Both the position numbers and the translations under genes were made by a program. From Anoxybacillus flavithermus (lineage in GTDB: Bacteria > Bacillota > Bacilli > Bacillales > Anoxybacillaceae), in assembly GCF_002742685.1 (NCBI RefSeq), contig NZ_PEDM01000004.1, positions 1 to 64,000 of the forward strand: a DNA stretch of 64,000 nucleotides. The letters are read 5' to 3'. The notes under the pieces are model-generated. The model saw only the letters and a program-made list of their open reading frames with translations. It was not told the DNA's origin and searched no databases. Of the stretch, positions 17,512-25,822 are shown piece by piece (the stretch's first letter is position 1; the number at the start of each line of letters is the position of its first letter).

Positions 17512-18708
17512 ATGAGTAAAGACGTATCAAGAAACAAGTTGCTTTGGATTGCCGGGCTTGGTTGGTTATTTGATGCGATGGATGTAGGGATGCTTTCGTT
17601 TATTATTGCTGCATTGCAAAAGGAATGGAATTTAACGGCCGAACAAATGGGTTGGATCGGAAGTATAAATTCGATCGGCATGGCAGTCGGTGCGCTCGTT
17701 TTCGGATTGTTAGCTGACCGCATTGGGCGAAAACAAGTTTTCATCATTACGCTTTTATTATTTTCGATCGGTAGCGGACTATCCGCACTTGCGACAACGT
17801 TAACGGTCTTTTTAATTTTACGTTTTTTTATCGGCATGGGACTTGGTGGCGAACTGCCTGTTGCGTCAACGCTCGTATCGGAAAGCGTTGCTGCACATGA
17901 GCGAGGAAAAGTTGTTGTTTTATTGGAAAGCTTTTGGGCAGGTGGTTGGTTACTAGCAGCGCTCATTTCATTTTTCGTTATTCCAGCGTATGGATGGCAA
18001 ATGGCGCTTATTTTAGGAGCTGTACCAGCGCTATATGCCATTTATTTGCGCATGAACTTGCCAGATTCACAAAAGTTTATGGCGACGAAAAAGGAGCGTC
18101 GTTCCGTCTGGCGCAATATCGCAGACGTTTGGGCAAAACCGTACGCGAAACAAACGACAATGCTTTGGATTTTATGGTTTGCGGTCGTCTTTTCTTATTA
18201 CGGCATGTTTTTATGGCTACCGAGCGTCATGGTCATGAAAGGATTTAGTTTAATTAAAAGCTTTGAATACGTACTTATTATGACGTTAGCGCAATTGCCG
18301 GGTTATTTTAGCGTCGCATGGTTAATTGAGCGCATCGGTCGAAAAGCAGTACTGATCATTTATTTAACTGGTACTGCATTAAGCGCTTATTTCTTCGGAA
18401 ATGCTGAGACAGCTACCGCATTAATGACATTTGGAGCATTGTTATCGTTTTTTAATCTCGGTGCTTGGGGAGCGCTTTACGCGTACACACCAGAGCAATA
18501 CCCGACTGTTATTCGTGCAACAGGGGCGGGGATGGCTGCTTCATTTGGACGCATTGGTGGCATTTTAGGACCGCTTCTTGTCGGCTATCTCGTGGCACAA
18601 AACGTATCAATTACGATGATTTTTGCTGTATTTTGTATCGCGATTTTCATTGGTGCACTCGCCGTTCTTTTCCTCGGCAAAGAAACGAAACAACAAGAAC
18701 TCGCATAA
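17512..18708 (+). CDS. MFS transporter, NiaP/YceI-like
   Basis: Proton-coupled transporter of the major facilitator superfamily with about 12 membrane helices in 398 aa. The loop 2-3 signature is GLLADRIGRKQVF, and the first helix has GLGWLFDAMDVGMLSF, a form seen in the metabolite:H+ symporter branch that includes the B. subtilis niacin transporter YceI. Substrate is not shown by the sequence: niacin is one guess, an aromatic acid or sugar acid another. The ATG follows GGAGGGATGAC. It stands alone between two terminators, so the context does not help. Confidence 0.8.
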   Translation: MSKDVSRNKLLWIAGLGWLFDAMDVGMLSFIIAALQKEWNLTAEQMGWIGSINSIGMAVGALVFGLLADRIGRKQVFIITLLLFSIGSGLSALATTLTVFLILRFFIGMGLGGELPVASTLVSESVAAHERGKVVVLLESFWAGGWLLAALISFFVIPAYGWQMALILGAVPALYAIYLRMNLPDSQKFMATKKERRSVWRNIADVWAKPYAKQTTMLWILWFAVVFSYYGMFLWLPSVMVMKGFSLIKSFEYVLIMTLAQLPGYFSVAWLIERIGRKAVLIIYLTGTALSAYFFGNAETATALMTFGALLSFFNLGAWGALYAYTPEQYPTVIRATGAGMAASFGRIGGILGPLLVGYLVAQNVSITMIFAVFCIAIFIGALAVLFLGKETKQQELA

Positions 18709-18715
18709 TCACTCG

Positions 18716-18753
18716 AAAAGAAGCTATAATGGTATCATTGTAGCTTCTTTTTT
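18716..18753 (+). terminator. Terminator after the MFS gene
   Basis: A 16-base arm beginning AAAAGAAGCTA (18716-18731) pairs with 18736-18751 around a 4-base loop, with one G-T pair, and runs into T residues. Confidence 0.85.
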
Positions 18754-18769
18754 GAAAGGGGATTTTCTT

Positions 18770-19585
18770 TTGGGCGTTTCTATAGTTATTGCAACATATA
18801 ACCGATTACTACCTTTAGCAGAATTGCTAGAATCGTTAAGCAAACAAACGTATAAACCAACGCAAATTATTATTGTGAACGATGGGGGTTCATCGGTACA
18901 AGCCGCGGTCGATGCGTATCCTGAGCTTCCTATTGAGCTCATCCAATTGTATGAAAATGTCGGGCACGTTGAAGCGCGAAATATCGGTGTGCGTGCGGCG
19001 ACAGAAGACTTTATTATGCTTTGTGATGATGACGACTTGCTATTGCCATGCCATATGGAGCGAATGATTGCGAATATGAACGATGCGGATTTTGTATATT
19101 CGGACGTAGAAATTTTTCATTATCGCACGGAGAATGGTATGCGCATACCGACCGATCGCTTTTTATTTGCATATGAATTCGATTTACAAGCGATGCGTTC
19201 GTTTTCGACGTATGTCCCTTCAGGAAGCATGTATCGGCGTGCCATTCATGATGTAATTGGATATTTTGATCCGTACGTTCATAACTATTGGGATTGGGAT
19301 TTCTTTTTACGTGTGGCAAAGGAGTTTCGCGTCAAACGCGTACCGACAGCGAGCGTCCTTTATGCTTTTTCAAATGAAGGTGATCATTTATCGAAACAAA
19401 TGAATGAAACGAGACAAATGTATTTAAACCGATTAAGTGAGAAACATGGCCTCGGCGATTTGCCGACAAAAAACTTTTGGCTTCTTTTATCGGAGCCGGA
19501 TGTGCAAAAACGGCGTGCAAAAAGTGAAATTATATGGGATGGTGAACCGTTTCGCTCGCGACTTGCTCACTCTATTCATTGTTAG
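18770..19585 (+). CDS. Family 2 glycosyltransferase
   Basis: Cytoplasmic GT-A fold transferase using a nucleotide-sugar donor. The N-terminus VSIVIATYNRLLPLAELLESL is the classic start of family 2, and the metal-binding acidic motif is FIMLCDDDDLLLP near residue 82-94. 271 aa. I place the start at TTG 18770: GAAAGGGGA lies seven bases before it, and an upstream ATG would run through the preceding terminator. No acceptor can be read from the sequence. Its only co-oriented neighbour is a small membrane protein 10 bases downstream. Confidence 0.85.
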   Translation: MGVSIVIATYNRLLPLAELLESLSKQTYKPTQIIIVNDGGSSVQAAVDAYPELPIELIQLYENVGHVEARNIGVRAATEDFIMLCDDDDLLLPCHMERMIANMNDADFVYSDVEIFHYRTENGMRIPTDRFLFAYEFDLQAMRSFSTYVPSGSMYRRAIHDVIGYFDPYVHNYWDWDFFLRVAKEFRVKRVPTASVLYAFSNEGDHLSKQMNETRQMYLNRLSEKHGLGDLPTKNFWLLLSEPDVQKRRAKSEIIWDGEPFRSRLAHSIHC

Positions 19586-19595
19586 GAGAGGGAAA

Positions 19596-19829
19596 ATGTA
19601 TTGGTGGAGCGTTCAGCAATTATTTATTTTACTTTTGTTTTCACCGCTTCTTACTCGTCACGTATTTGATGGGCACGTCAGCTCATTTTTCTTGTTCGTT
19701 TGCTTCGCTTTTGGAACGACCATATTTGCGGAATATATGGTGAAGAAAAAAGGAAAACAAACATGGCTATTTGTCTTTGCGCTATTATGTAATGTGTTTG
19801 TTTTACTCACTTTTCCTTTTTTTGTATGA
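19596..19829 (+). CDS. Small membrane protein, unknown
   Basis: A 77-aa protein starting MYWWSVQQLFILLLFSPL. It has about three hydrophobic segments (residues 6-16, 25-42 and 56-77) and a short basic patch, VKKKGKQ, between the last two. GTTAGGAGAGGG gives a good ribosome site for the ATG at 19596. It follows the glycosyltransferase by 10 bases and ends at a terminator, so the two are probably co-transcribed. I do not recognise the family. Confidence 0.7.
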   Translation: MYWWSVQQLFILLLFSPLLTRHVFDGHVSSFFLFVCFAFGTTIFAEYMVKKKGKQTWLFVFALLCNVFVLLTFPFFV

Positions 19830-19834
19830 GAAAG

Positions 19835-19864
19835 CAGAGTCTTTGTGAAGGCTCTGTTTTTTTG
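19835..19864 (+). terminator. Terminator before ahpC
   Basis: CAGAGTC (19835-19841) pairs with GGCTCTG (19850-19856) and is followed by eight T residues. Confidence 0.82.
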
Positions 19865-19925
19865 TTTATGGAAAAGGAATGAAGGGAATATGTGTCGAAA
19901 AACTAGATAGCCTGATAGTTTCTAC

Positions 19926-19979
19926 TTGACAAATAAACATTACTATATGATAATTTATATCGAATTATAATTGTTATAA
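19926..19979 (+). promoter_or_regulatory. ahpC promoter with PerR box
   Basis: TTGACA (19926-19931), 17 bases and GATAAT (19949-19954) form a strong sigma-A promoter. TTATAATTGTTATAA (19965-19979) matches the PerR box TTATAATnATTATAA at all but one base and lies at the start point. This predicts repression by PerR and release by peroxide. Confidence 0.9.
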
Positions 19980-20064
19980 TTTATTTTTGCTTTCAGTCAT
20001 ATTTTTCGTATGACTGGAGCATACTACTAACATGCAAAAAAATGATGCAGGAGGATGATTCACA

Positions 20065-20628
20065 ATGCCACTAGTAGGAAAACAAGTACAACCATTTAAA
20101 GCGATGGCGTACCATAACGGTGAATTTATCGAGGTAACAGAAGAAAACTTAAAAGGAAAATGGAGCGTTGTTTGCTTCTATCCAGCAGACTTTACATTTG
20201 TTTGTCCAACTGAGTTAGAAGATTTACAAAACGAATATCCAAAATTAAAAGAGCTTGGTGTAGAAGTATACTCTGTTTCAACAGATACACATTTCACACA
20301 TAAAGCATGGCATGACCATTCACCAGCGATCAGCAAAATTGAATATGTGATGATTGGAGACCCTTCTCAAAAATTATCACGCATGTTCGAAGTGCTTGAT
20401 GAAGAAACAGGTCTTGCGCAACGCGGTACGTTCATCATCGATCCAGATGGCGTCATTCAAGCAGTTGAAATTAACGCTGACGGCATCGGTCGCGATGCAA
20501 GCACAATCGTAAACAAAATTAAAGCAGCACAATACGTACGCAATAACCCAGGTGAAGTATGCCCAGCAAAATGGCAAGAAGGTGGCAAAACGCTTAAGCC
20601 AAGCCTTGACCTTGTAGGTAAAATTTAA
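20065..20628 (+). CDS. ahpC: Peroxiredoxin, alkyl hydroperoxide reductase C
   Basis: Typical 2-Cys peroxiredoxin that reduces hydrogen peroxide and organic peroxides. The peroxidatic cysteine is in [11 protein letters not shown] (Cys47) and the resolving one in GEVCPAKW (Cys166). 187 aa, complete. GCAGGAGGATGA precedes the ATG. It is transcribed with ahpF, 14 bases downstream, under a PerR-type promoter. Confidence 0.98.
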   Translation: MPLVGKQVQPFKAMAYHNGEFIEVTEENLKGKWSVVCFYPADFTFVCPTELEDLQNEYPKLKELGVEVYSVSTDTHFTHKAWHDHSPAISKIEYVMIGDPSQKLSRMFEVLDEETGLAQRGTFIIDPDGVIQAVEINADGIGRDASTIVNKIKAAQYVRNNPGEVCPAKWQEGGKTLKPSLDLVGKI

Positions 20629-20642
20629 GGAGGCTTATGTAC

Positions 20643-22172
20643 ATGATATTGGATGCGGAAATTAAAGCACAGCTCGCCCAATATCTACAATTGATGGAAA
20701 ATGACATTGTGTTAAAAGTAAGCGCGGGAGACGATGAAGTTTCCCGCGATATGCTTGCTTTAGTCGATGAGCTTGCTACAATGTCACCGAAAATCAAAGT
20801 AGAGAAAACAACGCTAGAGAGAACGCCAAGTTTTAGTGTCAATCGCATTGGTGAAGATACAGGCGTTGTATTCGCGGGCGTGCCTTTAGGACATGAATTT
20901 ACTTCTCTCGTGCTTGCATTGCTTCAAGTGAGCGGAAGACCACCAAAAGTCGATCAAGCGGTTATTGAACAAATTAAACATTTAAAAGGGACGTATCATT
21001 TCGAAACATACGTCAGCTTAACATGCCATAACTGTCCGGACGTCGTGCAAGCGTTAAACGTCATGAGCGTATTACATCCGAACATTTCCCATACGATGAT
21101 TGATGGGGCAGCATTTAAAGAAGAAGTTGAACAAAAAGATGTCATGGCTGTGCCGACGGTCTTTTTAAACGGTGAGCCATTCGCAAGCGGACGCATGTCG
21201 CTTGAGGAAATTCTTGCGAAGTTAGGAAGCACGCCGGATGCTTCTACTTTTGCAGAAAAAGACCCATTTGATGTACTTGTCATCGGTGGCGGACCTGCTG
21301 GCGCAACAGCAGCGATTTATGCGGCGCGTAAAGGCATTCGCACAGGAATCGTTGCAGAACGTTTTGGAGGTCAAATTTTAGATACGTTAGGCATTGAAAA
21401 CTTTATTAGTGTGAAATATACAGAAGGTCCGAAGCTTGCGGCAAGTCTTGAGGAACATGTGAAACATTATAACGTTGATATTATGAACTTACAGCGTGCC
21501 AAACGGTTAGAAAAGAAAGACCTTATTGAAGTAGAGCTTGAAAACGGTGCGGTATTAAAAAGTAAAGCCGTCATTATTGCAACAGGTGCACGTTGGCGTA
21601 ACCTCGGTGTCCCAGGTGAAGCGGAGTTCAAAAATAAAGGGGTCGCTTACTGCCCGCATTGTGACGGACCGTTATTTGAAGGAAAACATGTCGCGGTCAT
21701 CGGCGGTGGGAACTCTGGAGTAGAAGCAGCGATTGACCTCGCTGGAATCGCTAAGCATGTGACAGTGCTTGAATTTGCCACAGAATTAAAAGCGGACGCT
21801 GTATTGCAAGATCGTTTATACAGTTTACCGAACGTTACTGTGATTAAAAATGCACAAACAAAAGAAATTACAGGCACAGATAAAGTGAACGGTCTCACAT
21901 ATATTGATCGCGCAACAGGCGAAGAGCACCATATTGAACTTCAAGGTGTATTCGTGCAAATCGGGCTTGTACCGAATACAGAATGGTTAGAAGGAACGGT
22001 AGAGCGCAATCGCTTTGGGGAAATTATCGTCGATAAGCGCGGTGCGACAAACGTTCCTGGCGTCTTCGCTGCTGGCGATTGTACAGATAGCGCATATAAA
22101 CAGATTATCATTTCTATGGGCTCAGGCGCAACCGCTTCTTTAGGAGCGTTTGATTACTTGATTCGAAATTGA
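20643..22172 (+). CDS. ahpF: NADH-dependent peroxiredoxin reductase (AhpF)
   Basis: Flavoprotein that re-reduces AhpC with NADH. The N-terminal double thioredoxin-like domain carries the disulfide TCHNCPDVV (about residues 126-134). The FAD motif [17 protein letters not shown] follows near residue 217, then the second redox disulfide [10 protein letters not shown] and the NADH motif [11 protein letters not shown]. 509 aa. I start at the ATG at 20643, nine bases after AGGAGG; an ATG six bases earlier is too close to the site. Same operon as ahpC. Confidence 0.97.
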   Translation: MILDAEIKAQLAQYLQLMENDIVLKVSAGDDEVSRDMLALVDELATMSPKIKVEKTTLERTPSFSVNRIGEDTGVVFAGVPLGHEFTSLVLALLQVSGRPPKVDQAVIEQIKHLKGTYHFETYVSLTCHNCPDVVQALNVMSVLHPNISHTMIDGAAFKEEVEQKDVMAVPTVFLNGEPFASGRMSLEEILAKLGSTPDASTFAEKDPFDVLVIGGGPAGATAAIYAARKGIRTGIVAERFGGQILDTLGIENFISVKYTEGPKLAASLEEHVKHYNVDIMNLQRAKRLEKKDLIEVELENGAVLKSKAVIIATGARWRNLGVPGEAEFKNKGVAYCPHCDGPLFEGKHVAVIGGGNSGVEAAIDLAGIAKHVTVLEFATELKADAVLQDRLYSLPNVTVIKNAQTKEITGTDKVNGLTYIDRATGEEHHIELQGVFVQIGLVPNTEWLEGTVERNRFGEIIVDKRGATNVPGVFAAGDCTDSAYKQIIISMGSGATASLGAFDYLIRN

Positions 22173-22182
22173 TAACTCACTC

Positions 22183-22220
22183 AACCCGCTTTACTATTTA
22201 ATGTGAAGCGGGTTTTGTTT
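22183..22220 (+). terminator. Terminator of ahpCF
   Basis: AACCCGCTT (22183-22191) pairs with AAGCGGGTT (22206-22214), followed by TTGTTT. Confidence 0.85.
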
Positions 22221-22225
22221 CCCCC

Positions 22226-22254
22226 TTGACTCCCCTATTTCAGTTTGATACAAT
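22226..22254 (+). promoter_or_regulatory. glyS promoter
   Basis: TTGACT (22226-22231), 17 bases and TACAAT (22249-22254) form a sigma-A promoter. The expected start is near 22261, just before the T-box leader. Confidence 0.8.
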
Positions 22255-22276
22255 ATTAGCCAAATGAAATACAGGT

Positions 22277-22480
22277 GCAACGATGAAAGATGGATAGTAG
22301 CTAAGGTTGTTCTTTTATAGCGAGCTAGGGATGGTGGAAGCCTAGTAAAGACGCTTAGCGAAACGGCAGTCTGGAGTTGCTTCACGCAAAAGTGGATGCG
22401 TTACGCATCAACTAGGGTGGAACCGCGGGAGTTACGCTCTCGTCCCTAGGCGAAAGGCCTAAGGATGAGAGCGTTTTTTG
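22277..22480 (+). promoter_or_regulatory. T-box riboswitch, glycine
   Basis: tRNA-sensing leader of glyS. Stem I is closed by GCAAC (22277-22281) with GTTGC (22376-22380), and GCTAAG/CTTAGC borders the specifier loop. That loop carries an AGTA bend and the glycine codon GGC at 22365-22367. The T-box core AGGGTGGAACCGCGG is at 22414-22428. The terminator is a long stem from about 22434 to 22474 followed by six T residues. Uncharged tRNA-Gly should stabilise the antiterminator and allow synthesis of the enzyme. Confidence 0.96.
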
Positions 22481-22509
22481 TTTACATTTGACAAAAAGGA
22501 GGATGAAAG

Positions 22510-23892
22510 ATGTCAGTAACGATGGATCAAATTGTAGCACACGCGAAACATCGTGGTTTTGTTTTTCCTGGTTCAGAAATTTACGGTGGATTAGCGAATA
22601 CGTGGGATTACGGTCCGTTAGGGACAGAGTTGAAAAACAACATTAAACGCGCATGGTGGAAAAAGTTCGTTCAACAATCGCCATATAACCTTGGCTTAGA
22701 TGCCGCAATTTTAATGAACCCGCGCACGTGGGAAGCGTCAGGTCATTTAGGAAACTTTAACGATCCGATGATCGACTGTAAGCAATGTAAAGCGCGTCAT
22801 CGGGCGGATAAGTTAATTGAAAGCGCGCTTGAAGCGAAAGGCATTGAAATGGTTGTCGATGGGCTTCCGTTTGAAAAAATGGAGCAGCTCATTCAAGAGC
22901 ACGACATTGCTTGTCCAGATTGTGGTAGCCGCGACTTTACAAACATTCGTCAATTTAACTTAATGTTTAAAACGTTTCAAGGTGTGACGGAGTCGAGCGC
23001 AAACGAAATTTATCTTCGTCCTGAAACGGCACAAGGCATTTTTGTCAACTTTAAAAACGTACAACGGACGATGCGTAAAAAGTTGCCATTTGGCATTGCA
23101 CAAATAGGAAAAAGTTTCCGTAACGAAATTACACCAGGAAACTTTACGTTCCGCACACGCGAATTTGAACAAATGGAGCTTGAGTTTTTCTGTAAGCCGG
23201 GAGAAGAATTACAGTGGTTTGATTATTGGAAACAATATTGTGAACAATGGCTGTTATCGCTTGGCATGAAGCGTGAAAATATTCGTTTGCGCGATCATTC
23301 TGAAGACGAACTATCTCACTACAGCAACGCGACAACAGATATTGAATATAAATTCCCATTCGGTTGGGGCGAGCTATGGGGGATTGCATCACGTACCGAT
23401 TATGATTTACGTCGTCATATGGAATATTCAGGCGAAGACTTCCATTACCTTGATCAAGAAACGAATGAACGATTCATTCCGTATTGCATTGAACCTTCAC
23501 TCGGTGCAGATCGTGTGACGCTTGCATTTATGATCGATGCGTACGAAGAAGAACAATTGGCAGACGGCACAACCCGCACAGTCATGCATCTTCACCCAGC
23601 ATTAGCGCCATATAAGGCAGCTGTATTACCGTTATCGAAAAAGTTATCAGAAGGTGCACGTGAGATCTTTGAACAATTGTCACAACACTTTATGGTTGAT
23701 TACGACGAGTCTGGTTCGATCGGAAAGCGATATCGCCGTCAAGATGAAATTGGCACACCGTTCTGTATTACGTATGACTTTGATTCAGAACAAGATCAAA
23801 TGGTGACGGTACGCGACCGCGACACAATGGAACAAACGCGCATTCCAATTGCAGAATTAAAAAGCTTCTTAGAAGAAAAAATTCAATTTTAA
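22510..23892 (+). CDS. glyS: Glycyl-tRNA synthetase, single-chain (alpha2) type
   Basis: Class II synthetase charging tRNA-Gly. The 460-aa chain is the homodimeric type, unlike the two-subunit enzyme of E. coli. Motif 2 lies in [30 protein letters not shown] and motif 3 is [13 protein letters not shown] zinc-binding-like insertion is seen in CKQCKARH and CPDCGSRDF. The C-terminal anticodon-binding domain begins near residue 360. The ATG at 22510 follows AAAGGAGGATGAAAG. Expression is controlled by the glycine T-box immediately upstream. Confidence 0.97.
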   Translation: MSVTMDQIVAHAKHRGFVFPGSEIYGGLANTWDYGPLGTELKNNIKRAWWKKFVQQSPYNLGLDAAILMNPRTWEASGHLGNFNDPMIDCKQCKARHRADKLIESALEAKGIEMVVDGLPFEKMEQLIQEHDIACPDCGSRDFTNIRQFNLMFKTFQGVTESSANEIYLRPETAQGIFVNFKNVQRTMRKKLPFGIAQIGKSFRNEITPGNFTFRTREFEQMELEFFCKPGEELQWFDYWKQYCEQWLLSLGMKRENIRLRDHSEDELSHYSNATTDIEYKFPFGWGELWGIASRTDYDLRRHMEYSGEDFHYLDQETNERFIPYCIEPSLGADRVTLAFMIDAYEEEQLADGTTRTVMHLHPALAPYKAAVLPLSKKLSEGAREIFEQLSQHFMVDYDESGSIGKRYRRQDEIGTPFCITYDFDSEQDQMVTVRDRDTMEQTRIPIAELKSFLEEKIQF

Positions 23893-23900
23893 GCAAAAAC

Positions 23901-23929
23901 AGGCTATCCTATAAAGTAGGGTAGCCTTT
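23901..23929 (+). terminator. Terminator of glyS
   Basis: AGGCTATCCT (23901-23910) pairs with AGGGTAGCCT (23918-23927) with one G-T pair. The T run after it is short. Confidence 0.72.
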
Positions 23930-23951
23930 GTATTAGAAAGGAAGTGCGACG

Positions 23952-24626
23952 ATGAGCATATTAAAAAACGATTGGGCCCCATTATTAGAAGAGGAGTTTC
24001 AAAAACCGTATTATTTGAAGTTGAGAGAATTTTTAAAAGAAGAATATCGTACAAAAACAATTTATCCCGATATGCACGACATTTTTAATGCCCTTCATTA
24101 TACTTCGTATGCAGATGTCAAAGTCGTCATTTTAGGACAAGACCCGTATCACGGGCCAAATCAGGCGCACGGATTAAGTTTTTCCGTAAAGCCAGGTGTT
24201 GCTTTGCCACCATCGTTATTAAACATTTTTAAAGAGTTACAAGATGACCTAGGGTGCTATATTCCAAACAACGGTTATTTATTAAAATGGGCGAAGCAAG
24301 GGGTGCTATTGCTAAATACCGTATTAACAGTACGACGCGGGGAAGCAAATTCACATAAAGGAAAAGGGTGGGAATATTTTACAGACCGCGTCATTGAGCT
24401 TGTAAATGAAAAACGTGAGCCTGTCGTCTTTATTTTATGGGGACGTCATGCGCAAGCAAAAAAAGCGCTCATCACGAATGAGCATCATTACATGATTGAA
24501 GCACCGCATCCAAGTCCGTTTTCCGCCGCGCGAGGTTTTTTCGGTAGCCGTCCTTTTTCAAAAACAAATACTTTTTTACAACAGACAGGGAGAGAGCCAA
24601 TTGACTGGCAAATCGAAAACGTGTAA
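23952..24626 (+). CDS. ung: Uracil-DNA glycosylase, family 1
   Basis: Base-excision repair enzyme removing uracil from DNA. The water-activating motif [18 protein letters not shown] (about residues 61-78) and the DNA-binding loop [18 protein letters not shown] near residue 185 are both intact. 224 aa, normal length. GAAAGGAAGTG precedes the ATG. The last 26 bases overlap a small Cys-rich gene in another frame. Confidence 0.97.
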   Translation: MSILKNDWAPLLEEEFQKPYYLKLREFLKEEYRTKTIYPDMHDIFNALHYTSYADVKVVILGQDPYHGPNQAHGLSFSVKPGVALPPSLLNIFKELQDDLGCYIPNNGYLLKWAKQGVLLLNTVLTVRRGEANSHKGKGWEYFTDRVIELVNEKREPVVFILWGRHAQAKKALITNEHHYMIEAPHPSPFSAARGFFGSRPFSKTNTFLQQTGREPIDWQIENV

Positions 24627-24792
24627 TACACGTATCAATTGTTACGAATGCAAACATTTTTATGTGACGTGGGATGCGCAAATGCCACGTGGCTGTCGGG
24701 CGTTCGGTTTTAAAAGCGCAATGTTGCCGTCTATTGTCGTTAAGCAATCATCAGGTACGCCTTGCATGAAGTTTGTAAAAAAAAGAACATAA
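24601..24792 (+). CDS. Small Cys-rich protein overlapping ung, unknown
   Basis: A 63-aa protein begins at TTG 24601 inside the end of ung and has GGGAGAGAG as ribosome site. Cysteines stand at positions 8, 14, 17, 32 and 55, with CYEC and an HFYVTWD stretch in a pattern suggesting a small zinc or iron-sulfur site. The segment [11 protein letters not shown] recurs, as I recall, in small proteins encoded next to ung in other Bacillaceae, but I know of no assigned function. The overlap predicts translational coupling to ung, so a link to DNA repair is a guess. It is 12 bases before the K+ channel gene. Confidence 0.75.
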   Translation: MTGKSKTCNTRINCYECKHFYVTWDAQMPRGCRAFGFKSAMLPSIVVKQSSGTPCMKFVKKRT

Positions 24793-24804
24793 GGGGAGAA
24801 ACGG

Positions 24805-25800
24805 ATGAGTTCGTCGCGCTCTATCGTCGTTTCTGTCGTCGCGATGATCGTCGCTATTATCGCAGGAACGGTAGGGTTTATGTTTTCTGAGCAATTAACA
24901 TTTTTTGATGCGCTTTGGTTGACGGTTGTTACGATTTTGACGGTCGGCTATGGCGATACAGTTCCGCAAACGTTTTATGGGAAAATGTTTGCGTTGATTA
25001 TTATTCCCGTCGGTATTAGTATCGTGACATACGCGACAGGGGCGGTTGTTTCGATGATGATGGAAGGGGAATTTTCGAAAACGGTGCGGAGGCGAAAAAT
25101 GAAAAAGAAAATTGAAGCGATGACGAATCATATTATCGTATGCGGGTTTGGTCGTGTTGGCGAACAAGTTGTACGTGAGCTTGTCAAAAATGGGACAGAT
25201 GTCGTTGTCATCGAACGGAATATAGATTGGCTTGAGGAAATGGGCGATCCTATTCCGTATGTTGAGGGAGATGCTACAGCAGATGACGTGTTAATTGCCG
25301 CAGGCATTGAGCGTGCCGCGGGATTAGTTGCTGCGTTGCCTTCTGATGCCGATAACGTCTTCATTTCTTTAACCGCAAAAGGACTGAATCCTAGCATTCA
25401 AGTTGTCGCGCGTGCCGAGCGAACGGAATCGGAAGAAAAATTGCGGCGCGCTGGGGCGGATAAAGTGATAAACCCTGCCTTTTTAAGCGGTCGACGGATG
25501 GCGATGACGATGTTGAAGCCGGTGAGTGTCGATTATGTCGATACGATTTTTCACGATCGTGCCGAACAATATGCGATTGAAGAGATTACGATTGAATCAC
25601 ATTCTTTATTTGTCGGGACGTCTGTCCGCGATCAAGCGGTGCGCACCCGATTTGGCGTGACGATTATCGCCATTCAACGTCAAAACAATATAATTGGCAA
25701 TCCAGCGCCAGAGGAGCGGTTTTGTATTGGGGATGTCTTGATCGTATTCGGTGAAAAACGAGCGCTAGAGGCGTTTGAACAGGAAGTCAATAAAAAATAA
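24805..25800 (+). CDS. Two-helix potassium channel with RCK domain (YugO/MthK-like)
   Basis: Membrane K+ channel with a cytoplasmic regulator of conductance. The first helix is at about residues 8-30. The pore loop has the selectivity filter TVGYGD (about residues 48-53) and a second helix follows. A linker of basic residues (RRRKMKKK) leads to the RCK-N domain with the nucleotide-binding motif VCGFGRVGEQVVREL, and an RCK-C domain ends the protein. 331 aa, complete. AAGGGGAGAAACGG precedes the ATG. B. subtilis YugO, a related channel, takes part in biofilm electrical signalling; whether this one does is unknown. Confidence 0.92.
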   Translation: MSSSRSIVVSVVAMIVAIIAGTVGFMFSEQLTFFDALWLTVVTILTVGYGDTVPQTFYGKMFALIIIPVGISIVTYATGAVVSMMMEGEFSKTVRRRKMKKKIEAMTNHIIVCGFGRVGEQVVRELVKNGTDVVVIERNIDWLEEMGDPIPYVEGDATADDVLIAAGIERAAGLVAALPSDADNVFISLTAKGLNPSIQVVARAERTESEEKLRRAGADKVINPAFLSGRRMAMTMLKPVSVDYVDTIFHDRAEQYAIEEITIESHSLFVGTSVRDQAVRTRFGVTIIAIQRQNNIIGNPAPEERFCIGDVLIVFGEKRALEAFEQEVNKK

Positions 25801-25822
25801 GCAGCCAACTCGGGCTGCTTAT
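25798..25822. terminator. Bidirectional terminator, channel / alpha-glucosidase
   Basis: AAGCAGCC (25799-25806) pairs with GGCTGCTT (25813-25820). It lies between two convergent stop codons and overlaps both. Confidence 0.75.
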
